A model generated the notes under the pieces. The model was not told where the DNA came from, did not search any database, and worked only from the letters and a program-made list of their open reading frames with translations. From Maribacter vaceletii (lineage in GTDB: Bacteria; Bacteroidota; Bacteroidia; Flavobacteriales; Flavobacteriaceae): DNA of 64,000 nt. Numbering within the stretch: the first letter of the stretch is position 1; each line of letters starts with the position of its first letter. Both the position numbers and the translations under genes were made by a program. This document shows positions 43,966 to 52,669 of this stretch, one piece after another. The DNA is taken from NCBI RefSeq assembly GCF_003634105.1, contig NZ_RBIQ01000008.1, positions 434,001 to 498,000 on the forward strand. Direction: 5' to 3'.

Positions 43966-45156
43966 TTAGCCAACTACACCTAGCTCTTTTCCTATTTTCG
44001 TAAATGCTGTAATAGCTTTATCTATTTGTTCTTTGGTATGCGAAGCAGAAATTTGCACACGAATACGTGCTTTCCCTTTTGGTACAACAGGATAGAAAAA
44101 AGCAATAACGTAAATACCTTCTCCCAGTAATTTTGATGCAAATTCTTGCGCCAACTTAGCATCCATAAGCATAATGGGAACAATAGGATGCACACCCGGT
44201 GTAATGGTAAAACCAGCTTTTTCTATCCCACTTCTAAATCTTTTAGTATTTTCTTGAGATTTATTAATCAAATTATTATCCTCATTTATCTTATCTAATA
44301 CTTTAATAGATGCTCCAGCAATAGCAGGAGCCAGTGTATTAGAAAATAAGTAAGGTCTAGATTTTTGTCTAAGAATATCTACAATCTCTTTTCTTGCTGC
44401 AGTAAACCCACCAGAGGCACCACCAAGTGCTTTGCCATAGGTTCCTGTAATAATATCTATTCTACCCATTACTTTTTTGTATTCATGGGTTCCTCTTCCT
44501 GTTTCCCCAATGAATCCTGTGGCGTGGCATTCATCTACCATAACTATAGCATCGTACTTGTCAGCTAGGTCACAAATTTCATCGAGTTTTGCAATTATCC
44601 CATCCATAGAAAAAACACCATCAGTAACAATTAACCTTCTTCTTGCTCCAGATGCTGCTTTTAATTGCTCCTCTAATGAAGCCATATCATTATTCTTGTA
44701 TCTATGACGAGTAGCTTTACACAATCGTATACCATCTATTATACTAGCATGGTTTAGTTCATCTGAAATTACTGCATCTTCTGCCGTTAATAAAGGTTCA
44801 AAAACACCGCCATTAGCATCAAAAGCAGCTGCATAGAGTATACAATCTTCCATTCCTAAAAATTCAGCCGTCTTTTTCTCTAACTCCTTATGAATATCTT
44901 GTGTACCACAAATAAAACGTACCGATGACAACCCAAAACCATGAGAACGCATAGCCTCTACACCTGCTTCTATAACATCTGGGTGTGAGGATAACCCCAA
45001 GTAATTGTTAGCGCAAAAATTTAAAACAGGCTCTCCCAAAGTAGTTTTAATTTCTGCTCCTTGCTTGGTTGTTATTACTCGTTCTTTTTTATATAAACCA
45101 GAGTTTTCTATTTCTTGTAGCTCCGTTTTAAGTTGATCCTTAACTTTTCCGTACAT
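43966..45156 (-). CDS. kbl: Glycine C-acetyltransferase (2-amino-3-ketobutyrate CoA ligase)
   Basis: 396 aa, alpha-oxoamine synthase family. [36 protein letters not shown] and the PLP lysine in [14 protein letters not shown] are diagnostic for Kbl. It splits 2-amino-3-ketobutyrate with CoA to glycine and acetyl-CoA, the second step of threonine breakdown. It lies 6 bases after the threonine dehydrogenase gene, and a terminator follows it. Confidence 0.95.
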   Translation of the reverse strand: MYGKVKDQLKTELQEIENSGLYKKERVITTKQGAEIKTTLGEPVLNFCANNYLGLSSHPDVIEAGVEAMRSHGFGLSSVRFICGTQDIHKELEKKTAEFLGMEDCILYAAAFDANGGVFEPLLTAEDAVISDELNHASIIDGIRLCKATRHRYKNNDMASLEEQLKAASGARRRLIVTDGVFSMDGIIAKLDEICDLADKYDAIVMVDECHATGFIGETGRGTHEYKKVMGRIDIITGTYGKALGGASGGFTAARKEIVDILRQKSRPYLFSNTLAPAIAGASIKVLDKINEDNNLINKSQENTKRFRSGIEKAGFTITPGVHPIVPIMLMDAKLAQEFASKLLGEGIYVIAFFYPVVPKGKARIRVQISASHTKEQIDKAITAFTKIGKELGVVG

Positions 45157-45162
45157 AATATT

Positions 45163-46143
45163 CTATAATTGTGACTGTAAATCGTATTTTTTCTTTAATT
45201 CCGTTAGCATCTCATTACTAATATCATCTAGCCTATAATGTGGCTCCCAATGCCAATCTTCTTGTGCTTGTGTATCTAGAATAGAAGATGGCCAACTTTG
45301 TGCAATTGACTCTCTATAATCTTCTTTATAGGTTATTTTAAAGTTTGGATACCATTTTTGGATAGACTTTGCTACCTGTTCTGGGGTAAAACTCAATGCA
45401 TTTAAATTGTAAGAAGTCCTTGTTTTTATTTGGTTTTTAGGGGCCTCCATTAGTTCTAAAGTTGCCCTAACGGCATCTTCCATAAAAATCATTGGCAATG
45501 CGGTATCCTTTTTTAAATAACATTCAAAAGGCTCTCTTTGTACTGCTTTATGGTAAATATCTACTGCATAATCTGTAGTACCGCCACCTGGTAAGGATTG
45601 GTGCCCTATAATTCCAGGATAGCGTAAAGACCTAACATCTAAACCATATTTTGTATAATAGTAATTTGCCCATTGCTCTCCTGCAACTTTACTAATTCCA
45701 TAAACGGTTGTTGGGTCTAAACAAGAGTCTTGAGGTGTATTAAGTTTTGGAGCAGATGCCCCAAAAACAGCAATAGAACTTGGAAAAAACACCTTATTTA
45801 CTTTGTATTTCCGTGCTGCTTCGAATATAGTAAAGAGTGATTTTAGATTTATATCCCAAGTTTGTAAGGGTTGCTCCTCTCCTTTTGCAGATAAAATTGC
45901 TGCTAAATGGTAAATTTGTGTAATAGAATATTCTTCTATTATTTTCTCTACTGCAGTTGCATTTGTAGCATCTAAAGAAAGTAATACCCTTTCTTTTTCT
46001 GGTTTTACATACAAATCTGTAGCAATTACACTAGCCCTCCCTTTATGCTTTTGTAATGCCTTTACTAAGACCGTACCTAACTGTCCGCCTGCTCCAGTAA
46101 CTAATATTTTATCCTTTTTCAATAAATAATATTTATAGGACAA
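45163..46143 (-). CDS. L-threonine 3-dehydrogenase, short-chain/epimerase type
   Basis: 326 aa, extended SDR fold. ILVTGAGGQLGTVLVKALQ is the NAD-binding turn, and the YGISK catalytic Tyr-Lys pair is in TTVYGISKVAGEQWANYY. LRYPGIIGHQSLPGGGTTDYAVDIYHKA matches the Flavobacterium-type threonine dehydrogenase, unrelated to the zinc enzyme of E. coli. It passes its product to Kbl, encoded 6 bases downstream. The only ATG gives a short basic N-terminal extension before the Rossmann turn. Confidence 0.9.
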   Translation of the reverse strand: MSYKYYLLKKDKILVTGAGGQLGTVLVKALQKHKGRASVIATDLYVKPEKERVLLSLDATNATAVEKIIEEYSITQIYHLAAILSAKGEEQPLQTWDINLKSLFTIFEAARKYKVNKVFFPSSIAVFGASAPKLNTPQDSCLDPTTVYGISKVAGEQWANYYYTKYGLDVRSLRYPGIIGHQSLPGGGTTDYAVDIYHKAVQREPFECYLKKDTALPMIFMEDAVRATLELMEAPKNQIKTRTSYNLNALSFTPEQVAKSIQKWYPNFKITYKEDYRESIAQSWPSSILDTQAQEDWHWEPHYRLDDISNEMLTELKKKYDLQSQL

Positions 46144-46148
46144 AATTA

Positions 46149-46175
46149 ATTATTTGGCTACTTATTCAAATAAAT
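46149..46175. promoter_or_regulatory. Possible Lrp operator between tdh and lrp
   Basis: Inverted repeat ttatttg at 46150 and caaataa at 46167, inside an outer pair ttaattat at 46146 and ataattaa at 46185. It sits in the divergent gap before the threonine operon. Assignment to the adjacent Lrp protein is inference. Confidence 0.3.
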
Positions 46176-46286
46176 ACACTGCATATAATTAAAAATTAAG
46201 TAAATTTATCTTTACAATTGATTAAAATACATACTATTTACTTTTTAAACATGTTTTTTAATCTTTTACAACTAAAAATAACTGTG

Positions 46287-46748
46287 ATGGAGCAAATAGA
46301 CGAAACCGACCTTAAGATTTTACAAATTCTACAGAAAGACGCTAAAAAAACAACTAAAGAAATTGCACAAGAGCTAAACCTTACTGCTTCTCCCATTTAT
46401 GAGCGAATTAGAAAACTTGAAAAAAGAGGTATAATAAAAAAATACGTTGCTTTATTAGACCAAAGCAAATTAAATATACCGGTTACCGCCATTTGCTTAG
46501 TATCGCAACGATACCACAATGAAGGCTTCATAGAAAAGTTTGAAGAACAAATTAAAGGTCTTAAAGAAGTGCAAGAATGCTATCACATGGCGGGTAAGGT
46601 CGATTTTTTCTTGAAAATAAATATTAAAAGCCTTCCTGCTTATCATGAATTTGTTAGAACTAAACTGTCTAAAATTGCAAATATTGGAGTTTTAGAAAGC
46701 TATTTTGTTCTAAAAGAAATAACCGCAACTACAGAATACCCTCTTTAA
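46287..46748 (+). CDS. Lrp/AsnC-family regulator divergent from the threonine operon
   Basis: 153 aa from the ATG at 46287 (MEQIDETDLKILQILQKDAKK), the normal family start; an ATT-like upstream frame open from 46218 would add 23 unlikely residues. The HTH is TTKEIAQELNLTASPIYERIRKLEKRGII and the RAM domain contains VQECYHMAGKVDFFLKINI. Its position suggests control of threonine dehydrogenase and Kbl. It is clearly related to, but different from, the Lrp at 29569. Confidence 0.92.
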   Translation: MEQIDETDLKILQILQKDAKKTTKEIAQELNLTASPIYERIRKLEKRGIIKKYVALLDQSKLNIPVTAICLVSQRYHNEGFIEKFEEQIKGLKEVQECYHMAGKVDFFLKINIKSLPAYHEFVRTKLSKIANIGVLESYFVLKEITATTEYPL

Positions 46749-46865
46749 TCTTCAATACATCAAAAAAAATATAAATACCTATAAAAAAGTAGATTAAAGC
46801 AGTATATTACGCTGTTTTTTGTACTTTATAGGTACATAATAAGATTCTAGAAATTTAAATACTTT

Positions 46866-47069
46866 ATGCCTACCAAAGAACCCGGCCATTATGTTTTACT
46901 AACGGATGACAATACGTATTTTGTAGAATACTTATTAGGACACCTAGAACTTAGCCCAAGCATACACCAAGCTATGGTTTTTGAGGACAATGAAACTGCT
47001 TTTAATTTCCAGAAATATTTACGAGAAAAGTGCAATCTTGTTACTTCTGTAAATACATTTATTGACTAA
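46866..47069 (+). CDS. Hypothetical 67-aa protein
   Basis: Short soluble protein with a regular alpha/beta look (GHYVLLTDDNTYFVEYLLGHLE, then MVFEDNETAFNFQKYL). No signal peptide, cysteine cluster or membrane segment. No family is recognised. It converges on selO with 14 bases between stops. Composition and the regular start suggest a real gene, but confidence is moderate. Confidence 0.5.
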   Translation: MPTKEPGHYVLLTDDNTYFVEYLLGHLELSPSIHQAMVFEDNETAFNFQKYLREKCNLVTSVNTFID

Positions 47070-47083
47070 TACTTTTCTACCTT

Positions 47084-48646
47084 TTACGAACTACAAGAGA
47101 GCATAGAACAACCCACTTTATTTCTTGCCCATTCTGGACGCTTTGCATACCACTTACTAAATTCTGGTTGTTCATCATAAGGTTTCATGAGCATAATAAA
47201 CAATTCATTAAGAATACTATAATCTCCTTTATCTGAAGCATCTATTGCAAGTTGTGCCATATAGTTACGCAACACATATTTTGGGTTTATTTTTTGCATT
47301 TTTTCTATACGCTCATTGGCAGGCAAGGTTTCTTTCTCTAATCTTTCTGCATAAGCTGTAAACCACAAATTCCATTTTTCTTTTAGTTCCTCTGTGAATT
47401 CTTCTAAGCTATAAAAAGCTTCTTTTACCACCTCTAAACCTTTTAATGGTGCTACTGTATTAAACGCTGCCAATTCTCTATAAAAGATGGTCATATCGGT
47501 CTCTATAGCTTGTAAAAGTTCTTGCAAGCTGTGTAGTAATTTTGCATCGCCTTTTTTATTGGTAAATACCCCTATTTTAGAAGCTAACATTTTTTGTTCT
47601 TTAGAATCGTATGTAGCACTAAAATTATGTAGTATTTCTTCCAGGCCATCCGCCTCGCCAATTAAAGGGTATAGTGCATTTGCTAATTGGTAAAGGTTCC
47701 ATTGCACCACTTGTGGCTGATTTCCATAACGATATCGTTTATTCTGGCGATCCGTGGTATTGGGTGTCCACCCTAAATCATAGCCTTCTAACCAACCATA
47801 AGGTCCATAATCTATAGTAAGTCCCAAAATACTCATATTATCGGTATTCATAACGCCATGAACAAAACCAACTCTTTGCCAATGCAACACCATTTCTAGG
47901 CTTTTATCTGCTACTTCTTTAAAAAAAGCAACATAAGCCTCTTTAGAAGGCTCCCCTAAATGCGGATAAAAATACTTTATGGTATAATCTGTTAATTTCT
48001 TAAGCGTATTTGCATCATTCCTAGAAGAAAAAATTTCAAAATTTCCAAAACGTATAAAACTTGGCGCTACCCTTGTAACCACCGCTCCTTTTTCATAAGC
48101 CGCATTGCCATTATACAAAACATCTCTAAGTACTTTATCTCCAGTAAGCATTAAAGACAAAGCTCTTGTAGTTGGTACTCCTAAATAATACATAGCCTCA
48201 CTACACAAATACTCTCTAATAGAAGAACGCAATACTGCCAAACCATCTGCAGTTCTAGAATACGGGGTTTCCCCTGCTCCTTTTAGTTGTACTGCCCAAC
48301 GTTTATTTGCATGTTCTATTTCGCCTAAATTAATAGCTCTACCGTCTCCTAACTGCCCTGCCCAATTCCCAAATTGGTGTCCACCATAACACATGGCGTA
48401 GGGTTTGGCGTTTGGAAGTATGGTATTACCACTAAAAATCTCTAGAAAATCTTTACTTAACGCCTCTTGTTCCGAAATACCTAATGCTTGTGCCATGGAA
48501 CTAGCTACATGCAAAAGCATTGGTTTTGCAGTTTTCTTAGGAATTACATAAGAAAAACAAGCCTGAGGAACTTGCCTCCTAGTATTTTCTGTAATTGGGT
48601 CTGCAGGAAGCTCCTTAGAAAAGGTATTTTTTAGGTTTAATTTCAT
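47084..48646 (-). CDS. selO: Protein adenylyltransferase SelO (YdiU/UPF0061)
   Basis: 520 aa from the ATG at 48646 (MKLNLKNTFSKELPADP); a start at 48682 would add a hydrophobic 12-aa leader absent from the family. YGGHQFGNWAGQLGDGRAINLGE forms the nucleotide-binding part of the pseudokinase fold, and HGVMNTDNMSILGLTIDYGPYG holds the metal-binding Asn and Asp. The C-terminus ends in cysteines (CSMLSCSS), matching the redox-active Cys/Sec end of the family. It transfers AMP to protein side chains and is linked to oxidative stress in other organisms. Confidence 0.93.
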   Translation of the reverse strand: MKLNLKNTFSKELPADPITENTRRQVPQACFSYVIPKKTAKPMLLHVASSMAQALGISEQEALSKDFLEIFSGNTILPNAKPYAMCYGGHQFGNWAGQLGDGRAINLGEIEHANKRWAVQLKGAGETPYSRTADGLAVLRSSIREYLCSEAMYYLGVPTTRALSLMLTGDKVLRDVLYNGNAAYEKGAVVTRVAPSFIRFGNFEIFSSRNDANTLKKLTDYTIKYFYPHLGEPSKEAYVAFFKEVADKSLEMVLHWQRVGFVHGVMNTDNMSILGLTIDYGPYGWLEGYDLGWTPNTTDRQNKRYRYGNQPQVVQWNLYQLANALYPLIGEADGLEEILHNFSATYDSKEQKMLASKIGVFTNKKGDAKLLHSLQELLQAIETDMTIFYRELAAFNTVAPLKGLEVVKEAFYSLEEFTEELKEKWNLWFTAYAERLEKETLPANERIEKMQKINPKYVLRNYMAQLAIDASDKGDYSILNELFIMLMKPYDEQPEFSKWYAKRPEWARNKVGCSMLSCSS

Positions 48647-48794
48647 AAAAACAAAGGTAAGGAAGTATTTTTTTAAGTACATAAACTACTGTTAAACCAT
48701 TGATTAATAAGCTTACAAAAGGATAAAGCTTAGGTTTAGTAAAAAAATATCTATAAAAAAGAGGAAAAGTCTTTATTAAAATAAAAAAGCTTTC

Positions 48795-48802
48795 TATATT
48801 TG
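48795..48802 (+). promoter_or_regulatory. -7 promoter box of tRNA-Ser
   Basis: TATATTTG matches the TANNTTTG consensus, 35 bases before the mature tRNA. A TTT at 48772 stands about where the -33 TTG would be. Confidence 0.5.
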
Positions 48803-48837
48803 CACCCGCATTCAGTAAATAGCTGATGAGGCACTCA

Positions 48838-48922
48838 GGAGAAATGGCAGAGTGGTCGAATGCGGCAGTCTTGAAAACTGTTGAGGGTCACACCTCCGGG
48901 GGTTCGAATCCCTCTTTCTCCG
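48838..48922 (+). tRNA. tRNA-Ser(UGA)
   Basis: The acceptor stem GGAGAAA (48838-48844) pairs with TTTCTCC (48915-48921), with G as discriminator and no full CCA encoded. The anticodon loop is CTTGAAA with anticodon TGA, reading serine codons UCN. A long variable arm (GTTGAGGGTCACACCTCCGG region) and the T loop GGTTCGAATCC support a class II serine tRNA. A terminator follows at 48927. Confidence 0.97.
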
Positions 48923-48926
48923 CAGA

Positions 48927-48959
48927 AAAACCCCGTAATTATAATGATTACGGGGTTTT
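48927..48959 (+). terminator. Rho-independent terminator of tRNA-Ser
   Basis: A 13-bp stem aaaaccccgtaat / attacggggtttt with a 7-base loop, followed by a T-rich tract, starts 4 bases after the tRNA. Confidence 0.92.
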
Positions 48960-49338
48960 ATTTTTATTATTGCCAATTTCGTTGCCATAAGATGCTTTTT
49001 AATAAACAAAAAACACTTAATATTTATCGATACTTTTAATGATTTTAAAATTGCCTTTACGAGAATAGTTCTTGATTCACCAAATTCTAAGTTTAAAGCA
49101 GAAAGAGCCGAGTAAAAATCATTGAACAATTGAAAAGATTTAATATGTATTTTTTATTGATTAACTAATTCAACTCAAGAAATCATCGTTAAATCCAAGT
49201 ATTCCTTACCTCAAGTTTTTGTTTGTTTAATGTGTAGTATTTATTGTTTTTTTATAGGTCACATTGAACATCAATATCATCATTTAGTTACACGATTGAG
49301 ATTAGTTGGTTAATGTTTCATTTCGTTAACCAAGTAAA
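48960..49338. other. Gene-free stretch after tRNA-Ser
   Basis: 379 bases without a convincing gene. A plus-strand frame around 48990-49115 (DTFNDFKIAFTRIVLDSPN) stays open for about 45 codons but has no start or known relatives. The opposite frame includes antisense tRNA sequence and is spurious. No integrase and no repeat of the tRNA 3' end was found. Confidence 0.4.
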
Positions 49339-50424
49339 TTAGGATGCCTCTAACACAGCCATTAATCTATGGTTGAGGTATAGTTTTTCTTTACCAACCC
49401 TTTCAGAAATTAAAAAACCAGCTTTTTCCAATTCCATTAAATAATTACCAACGGTTTTTGGTGTACCTAATTTGGCATTAATTAAAAATTGCCTTTTTGT
49501 ATATGGTAATCTAAATAGTATTTCAACCAATTCTTTAGTATACACTTTAGGTAAAGTCTCTCTAATTTCTTTGGTCATTTGTTCCATTAAATCGGTAACA
49601 TCTTTTAAACGTTGCAATCCTTTGTTTGCAGTATATTCTACCATTTCAAGCATATAGAGTATCCAACCTTCCCAATCGTTATTTTCGGTTACCTCACGTA
49701 ATTTAGTATAATAGTCAGCCTTATTTTTAATAATATATTCGCTTAAATAAATAGCTGGTGTATCTAACAATTTTTCAAGTTTTAAGTAGAGTAACAACAA
49801 AATACGTCCTGTTCTACCATTACCATCACTAAAAGGGTGTATGGCTTCAAATTGATAGTGCATTAATGCCATTTTAATTAATGGGTCTACAGCATCTTCA
49901 CCATTTATAAAGGTTTCAAGGTTAGCCATCTTTTCCCTTATTACGGCTTCACCTGTTGGTGGTGTATATATGGTTTCGTCATTAGCATTTTTTAAAGCAG
50001 TTCCTGGCGTTGTTCTAATACCTGCGGTATTTTTTTTAATGCTTTGTACAATTTCAATGCATAAATTTGTACTTATAAAAGGGCGTGTTTCAATTTCTTG
50101 CAAACCATTCCAAAGTGCTTCTTTGTAGCTTATAACTTCTTTTGTTGCTGGGTTATCAAATTTTTTATCTGCTACTAAAGATTTATATAAATCGTCATTA
50201 GTAGTTATTATATTTTCTATTTCAGAACTTGCTTTAGCCTCTTGTAAATGAATGGTATCTAAAAACAATGTTGGGTTTGGTAAATTGGTAAGCATACCAT
50301 TAAGTTGTGCTAACGCTCTACTGGCATCAATTGTCTTGCGTAAAACTTTAGTAGTTTCTAAAGTTGTTTTTGGTGGTAATAACGGTAGGCTATTATAAGG
50401 TGTATTTCTATTAAATTTTGCCAT
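49339..50424 (-). CDS. Fic-domain protein with N-terminal self-inhibitory motif and C-terminal winged helix
   Basis: 361 aa from the ATG at 50424 (MAKFNRNTPYNSLPLLPP); an ATG three codons earlier is possible. The Fic active site HPFSDGNGRTGR lies near residues 196-207 with the catalytic His and Asp. SSEIEN near 66-71 fits the [S/T]xxxE[G/N] inhibitory helix, so this is a class II Fic, switched off in cis. Residues about 275-360 look like a winged-helix domain (YTKRQFLINAKLGTPKTVGNYLMELEKAGF). It probably transfers AMP to a protein target; the target is unknown. The wing may allow autoregulation. Confidence 0.9.
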   Translation of the reverse strand: MAKFNRNTPYNSLPLLPPKTTLETTKVLRKTIDASRALAQLNGMLTNLPNPTLFLDTIHLQEAKASSEIENIITTNDDLYKSLVADKKFDNPATKEVISYKEALWNGLQEIETRPFISTNLCIEIVQSIKKNTAGIRTTPGTALKNANDETIYTPPTGEAVIREKMANLETFINGEDAVDPLIKMALMHYQFEAIHPFSDGNGRTGRILLLLYLKLEKLLDTPAIYLSEYIIKNKADYYTKLREVTENNDWEGWILYMLEMVEYTANKGLQRLKDVTDLMEQMTKEIRETLPKVYTKELVEILFRLPYTKRQFLINAKLGTPKTVGNYLMELEKAGFLISERVGKEKLYLNHRLMAVLEAS

Positions 50425-50456
50425 TTTAAACAAGGATAAATTTTACTTGTGTTATC

Positions 50457-50525
50457 TTAACGAGGGTAAATATACTAAAAATTTACCTTTGTTTATATAA
50501 TAGGTGTAACTATTACTCTCGTTAA
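50457..50525. promoter_or_regulatory. Inverted repeats upstream of the Fic gene
   Basis: ttaacgag at 50457 pairs with ctcgttaa at 50518, enclosing a second stem ggtaaat at 50465 and atttacc at 50481. They lie 33 to 101 bases upstream of the Fic start and could be operator sites, perhaps for its own winged helix. This is inference. Confidence 0.35.
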
Positions 50526-50527
50526 AA

Positions 50528-50703
50528 CTAACCTTTTAATCCAAGTTGTTTTTTAATTTGAAAATCATAAAGGTTGTAATCTGTACCAAACCCAATTTCA
50601 CCTAACTCAATTGCCATATGTTTTCGATAATACCAATATGAATTATAAATATCACCTTTTAAATACAAATCAATAATATGCTTATCAGCTTCAAAGATTA
50701 GAA
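50528..50703 (-). pseudogene. C-terminal fragment of an unknown protein
   Basis: The minus strand reads about 58 codons ending at TAG 50528: LIFEADKHIIDLYLKGDIY, then YWYYRKHMAIELGEIGFG and DFQIKKQLGLKG. Two stop codons just upstream in frame and no start make it a remnant. The coding-like composition is clear, but no family is recognised. Confidence 0.45.
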
Positions 50704-50744
50704 TGAAACTATACTACTTCTACGATGTATAAACGTTATTTTTA

Positions 50745-51089
50745 AGCGGATAATGCTAAACCTGTAGCCACATTTCTTTGACCTCATATAAAACTTGTAT
50801 CAAAGTTATTAATTTGTATTATTTTTTTAGTAGCACGACTTGAAACTCGATTATCTTTTACTCTAATCATTAAGTTTCTAACTGATGTTCTCAATAACTT
50901 CCCAGATGATGCAGAATTTCCAAATTCTGAACCTTTTTCACGAGTACTTTAAAACGCAGGGGCATTTTGAATACGCTCTTTAGAAACACTGCTTTTAGCT
51001 TTCACTAAATAACCGTCTTGTCCTTTGTAAAAAATTAGATTATCTAACATTCCTTCTAACTTAATAATACGCTTCAATTACGTGCTAGT
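50745..51089 (-). pseudogene. Broken copy of a conserved Bacteroidota hypothetical gene
   Basis: Read from about 51089 on the minus strand: LEGMLDNLIFYKGQDGYLVKAK, then SKERIQNAPAF, a TAA, STREKGSEFGNSASSGKLLR, more sequence, a TGA, then GQRNVATGL. The pattern IxGxxxxxxFYKxxDGYLxRxK...RIxxDPAFxRTRENGxEFG...GKLLRT...GQRNV is a recurring small protein often near mobile DNA. Here the start is lost (CTA in place of ATG, plus a local frameshift), two stops interrupt it and the 3' end is missing. It is therefore a decayed gene. Confidence 0.72.
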
Positions 51090-51096
51090 AAATTAT

Positions 51097-51567
51097 TTAA
51101 TCCCATATAATTGGCCTTTTTATATTAGCTTCTCTTAAATAATGTAGCATTTGTCCTGTATGTACGGATTCATGATACGCTATCCTGTTTAGATAATCTC
51201 CAAGATTTTTACTCTGCCCAACTTCTTTTCTTTCTATTCTAATAGTTTTTAAATCTGCTTCATTTAATTCTTTTATCATATTTAAAAATTCTATTCTATA
51301 TCTTTTAGAAAAATCTAACTCCGTTTTTAAATCCAAATATGCTAGATCCTCCCAAGGTGATTTATAATTACCTATATTCCCCTGATTTTGTATTATTTTA
51401 TGAAAAAGATGCTCTCCTTCTAAAACATGTCTAATCATTTCAATTATAGAAAATGCTCTTTTATCTGGTCTCCAATTTAAATTTTGAAGCGGAATTCCGC
51501 TCCACAAATTAATGCTTCTTCTTCTAATTTCAGAAAAGTTTAATAAAATGACTTCAATTGAGTTCAT
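51097..51567 (-). CDS. DinB-family protein
   Basis: 156 aa four-helix bundle. NWRPDKRAFSIIEMIRHVLEGEHLF and RIAYHESVHTGQMLHYLREA supply the three histidines (one in the second helix, two in the last) that bind a metal in DinB/YfiT proteins. Members act as thiol-dependent transferases or are uncharacterised. It ends 7 bases from the decayed gene at 51089. Upstream on the same strand is a group of small genes, 30 bases away, that may be co-transcribed. Confidence 0.85.
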   Translation of the reverse strand: MNSIEVILLNFSEIRRRSINLWSGIPLQNLNWRPDKRAFSIIEMIRHVLEGEHLFHKIIQNQGNIGNYKSPWEDLAYLDLKTELDFSKRYRIEFLNMIKELNEADLKTIRIERKEVGQSKNLGDYLNRIAYHESVHTGQMLHYLREANIKRPIIWD

Positions 51568-51597
51568 GTATGGTATATTTTTTATTTAAATAACAGC

Positions 51598-51825
51598 TTA
51601 ATGCAAGTGTACTGAAGGGTCTAAATCTTCACATTTAAACCCATTATCATTTAACAGATGTACAAGTTCTTTAGAAAAATCTTTCGTACTTTCAACACGA
51701 AGTACCTTATCGACATCCTCTAAATCAAAACTCCAATTACGCCCTTCGCAAATTTTATCTAAGTTACCTTTTAACTGTTTTATATTATTAAGGTTTTTAA
51801 CAGTGGTTTTAAATACTAAAATCAT
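51598..51825 (-). CDS. Small ferredoxin-fold-like protein, function unknown
   Basis: 75 aa. MILVFKTTVKNLNNIKQLKGNLD, then WSFDLEDVDKVLRVES and LVHLLNDNGFKCEDLD give a beta-alpha-beta-beta-alpha-beta pattern like a heavy-metal-associated domain, but the CxxC metal site is absent. Similar small proteins occur in flavobacterial genomes. It overlaps the next gene upstream by 4 bases (ATGA), so it is in one operon with the DUF3817 gene. Confidence 0.65.
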   Translation of the reverse strand: MILVFKTTVKNLNNIKQLKGNLDKICEGRNWSFDLEDVDKVLRVESTKDFSKELVHLLNDNGFKCEDLDPSVHLH

Positions 51826-52163
51826 TTTATTTTTTTTGATGTATGATTTATCTTTAATTTATGTGCCTTTGAAAGAATTTTATTGTCTATATAAAAAGTA
51901 CCAAATGGCACAAAACAAGCTACAACTACCTTCCAAGTTGTATTTTTAAAAGACCAGTTTTGCTCTATACCAACTTTAAGTGCATTAAACACAAAGAGTA
52001 TAAATAATACACCATGGATTTGACCAACCCATTTTACAGGAATAGGATTTAAATATATATATTTTATTGGCACTGCTATACATATTAAAATTAGAAGTGA
52101 AACTCCTTCTAAAAAAGCTAAAATCCTTAATCTACCTATGTTTGAATTTATAAAATATTTCAT
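51822..52163 (-). CDS. DUF3817 membrane protein
   Basis: 113 aa with three membrane helices. RILAFLEGVSLLILICIAVPIKY and PVKWVGQIHGVLFILFVFNALKV match DUF3817, with the conserved glutamate and histidine facing the membrane. Function is not known. It sits between the four-helix protein (1-base gap) and the small ferredoxin-like protein (4-base overlap) in the TetR-linked cluster. Confidence 0.85.
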   Translation of the reverse strand: MKYFINSNIGRLRILAFLEGVSLLILICIAVPIKYIYLNPIPVKWVGQIHGVLFILFVFNALKVGIEQNWSFKNTTWKVVVACFVPFGTFYIDNKILSKAHKLKINHTSKKIK

Positions 52164-52164
52164 A

Positions 52165-52629
52165 TTAAAATATTCTTAAATATGGTCTACTTGCTAAAGG
52201 CGAAAATGGCCAGGGTATAGCTATAAGAATTAGTATTAAACCTATAGTAAACCATACCATTATTGTCTTATATTTATCCCTATCTTCTTGTTTTCTTTTG
52301 GCTTTTGCCGAGCCAATTGTAATTACAGCTATGGCAACAAGCATTAAAAATATATGTAGCAAGCCAAAAAATAAATTATCAAAATTTTTTGAGGCTTGAT
52401 TAAAATTATTCCAGAAGTATTTAATAATTGGACTTTGCACATATAATGACACACCTAGCATTAATTGAATATGAACAATTGTAGCTGTCCAATGCCTTTG
52501 ACTATTATTTATTTTAGAAAAAGTGGAATTTTTATAATATCCTTTAAATGCATTTATAATAGCAATAACAACTACTATAAGTACTATCCATTTCATTATT
52601 GCGTGTAAAAATAAAATTGCATTATACAT
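52165..52629 (-). CDS. Four-helix membrane protein, cytochrome b561-like outline
   Basis: 154 aa with four predicted helices and several histidines near helix ends (LHAIMKW, HIQLMLGV, LLHIFLM). This resembles small Bacteroidota membrane proteins sometimes annotated as cytochrome b; heme binding is not shown. It begins 40 bases after the TetR gene and ends 1 base before the DUF3817 gene, which argues for a single operon under the TetR regulator. Confidence 0.65.
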   Translation of the reverse strand: MYNAILFLHAIMKWIVLIVVVIAIINAFKGYYKNSTFSKINNSQRHWTATIVHIQLMLGVSLYVQSPIIKYFWNNFNQASKNFDNLFFGLLHIFLMLVAIAVITIGSAKAKRKQEDRDKYKTIMVWFTIGLILILIAIPWPFSPLASRPYLRIF

Positions 52630-52669
52630 ATTAAACTAACCAATTGGTATGTTTTTAAATTAAAAAAAA

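Noticed and set aside
48812-49129. 105-codon minus-strand frame across tRNA-Ser
   Set aside because: Its C-terminal half is the antisense of the tRNA (the familiar RDSNPRRCDPQ-type artefact) and the rest has no family resemblance.
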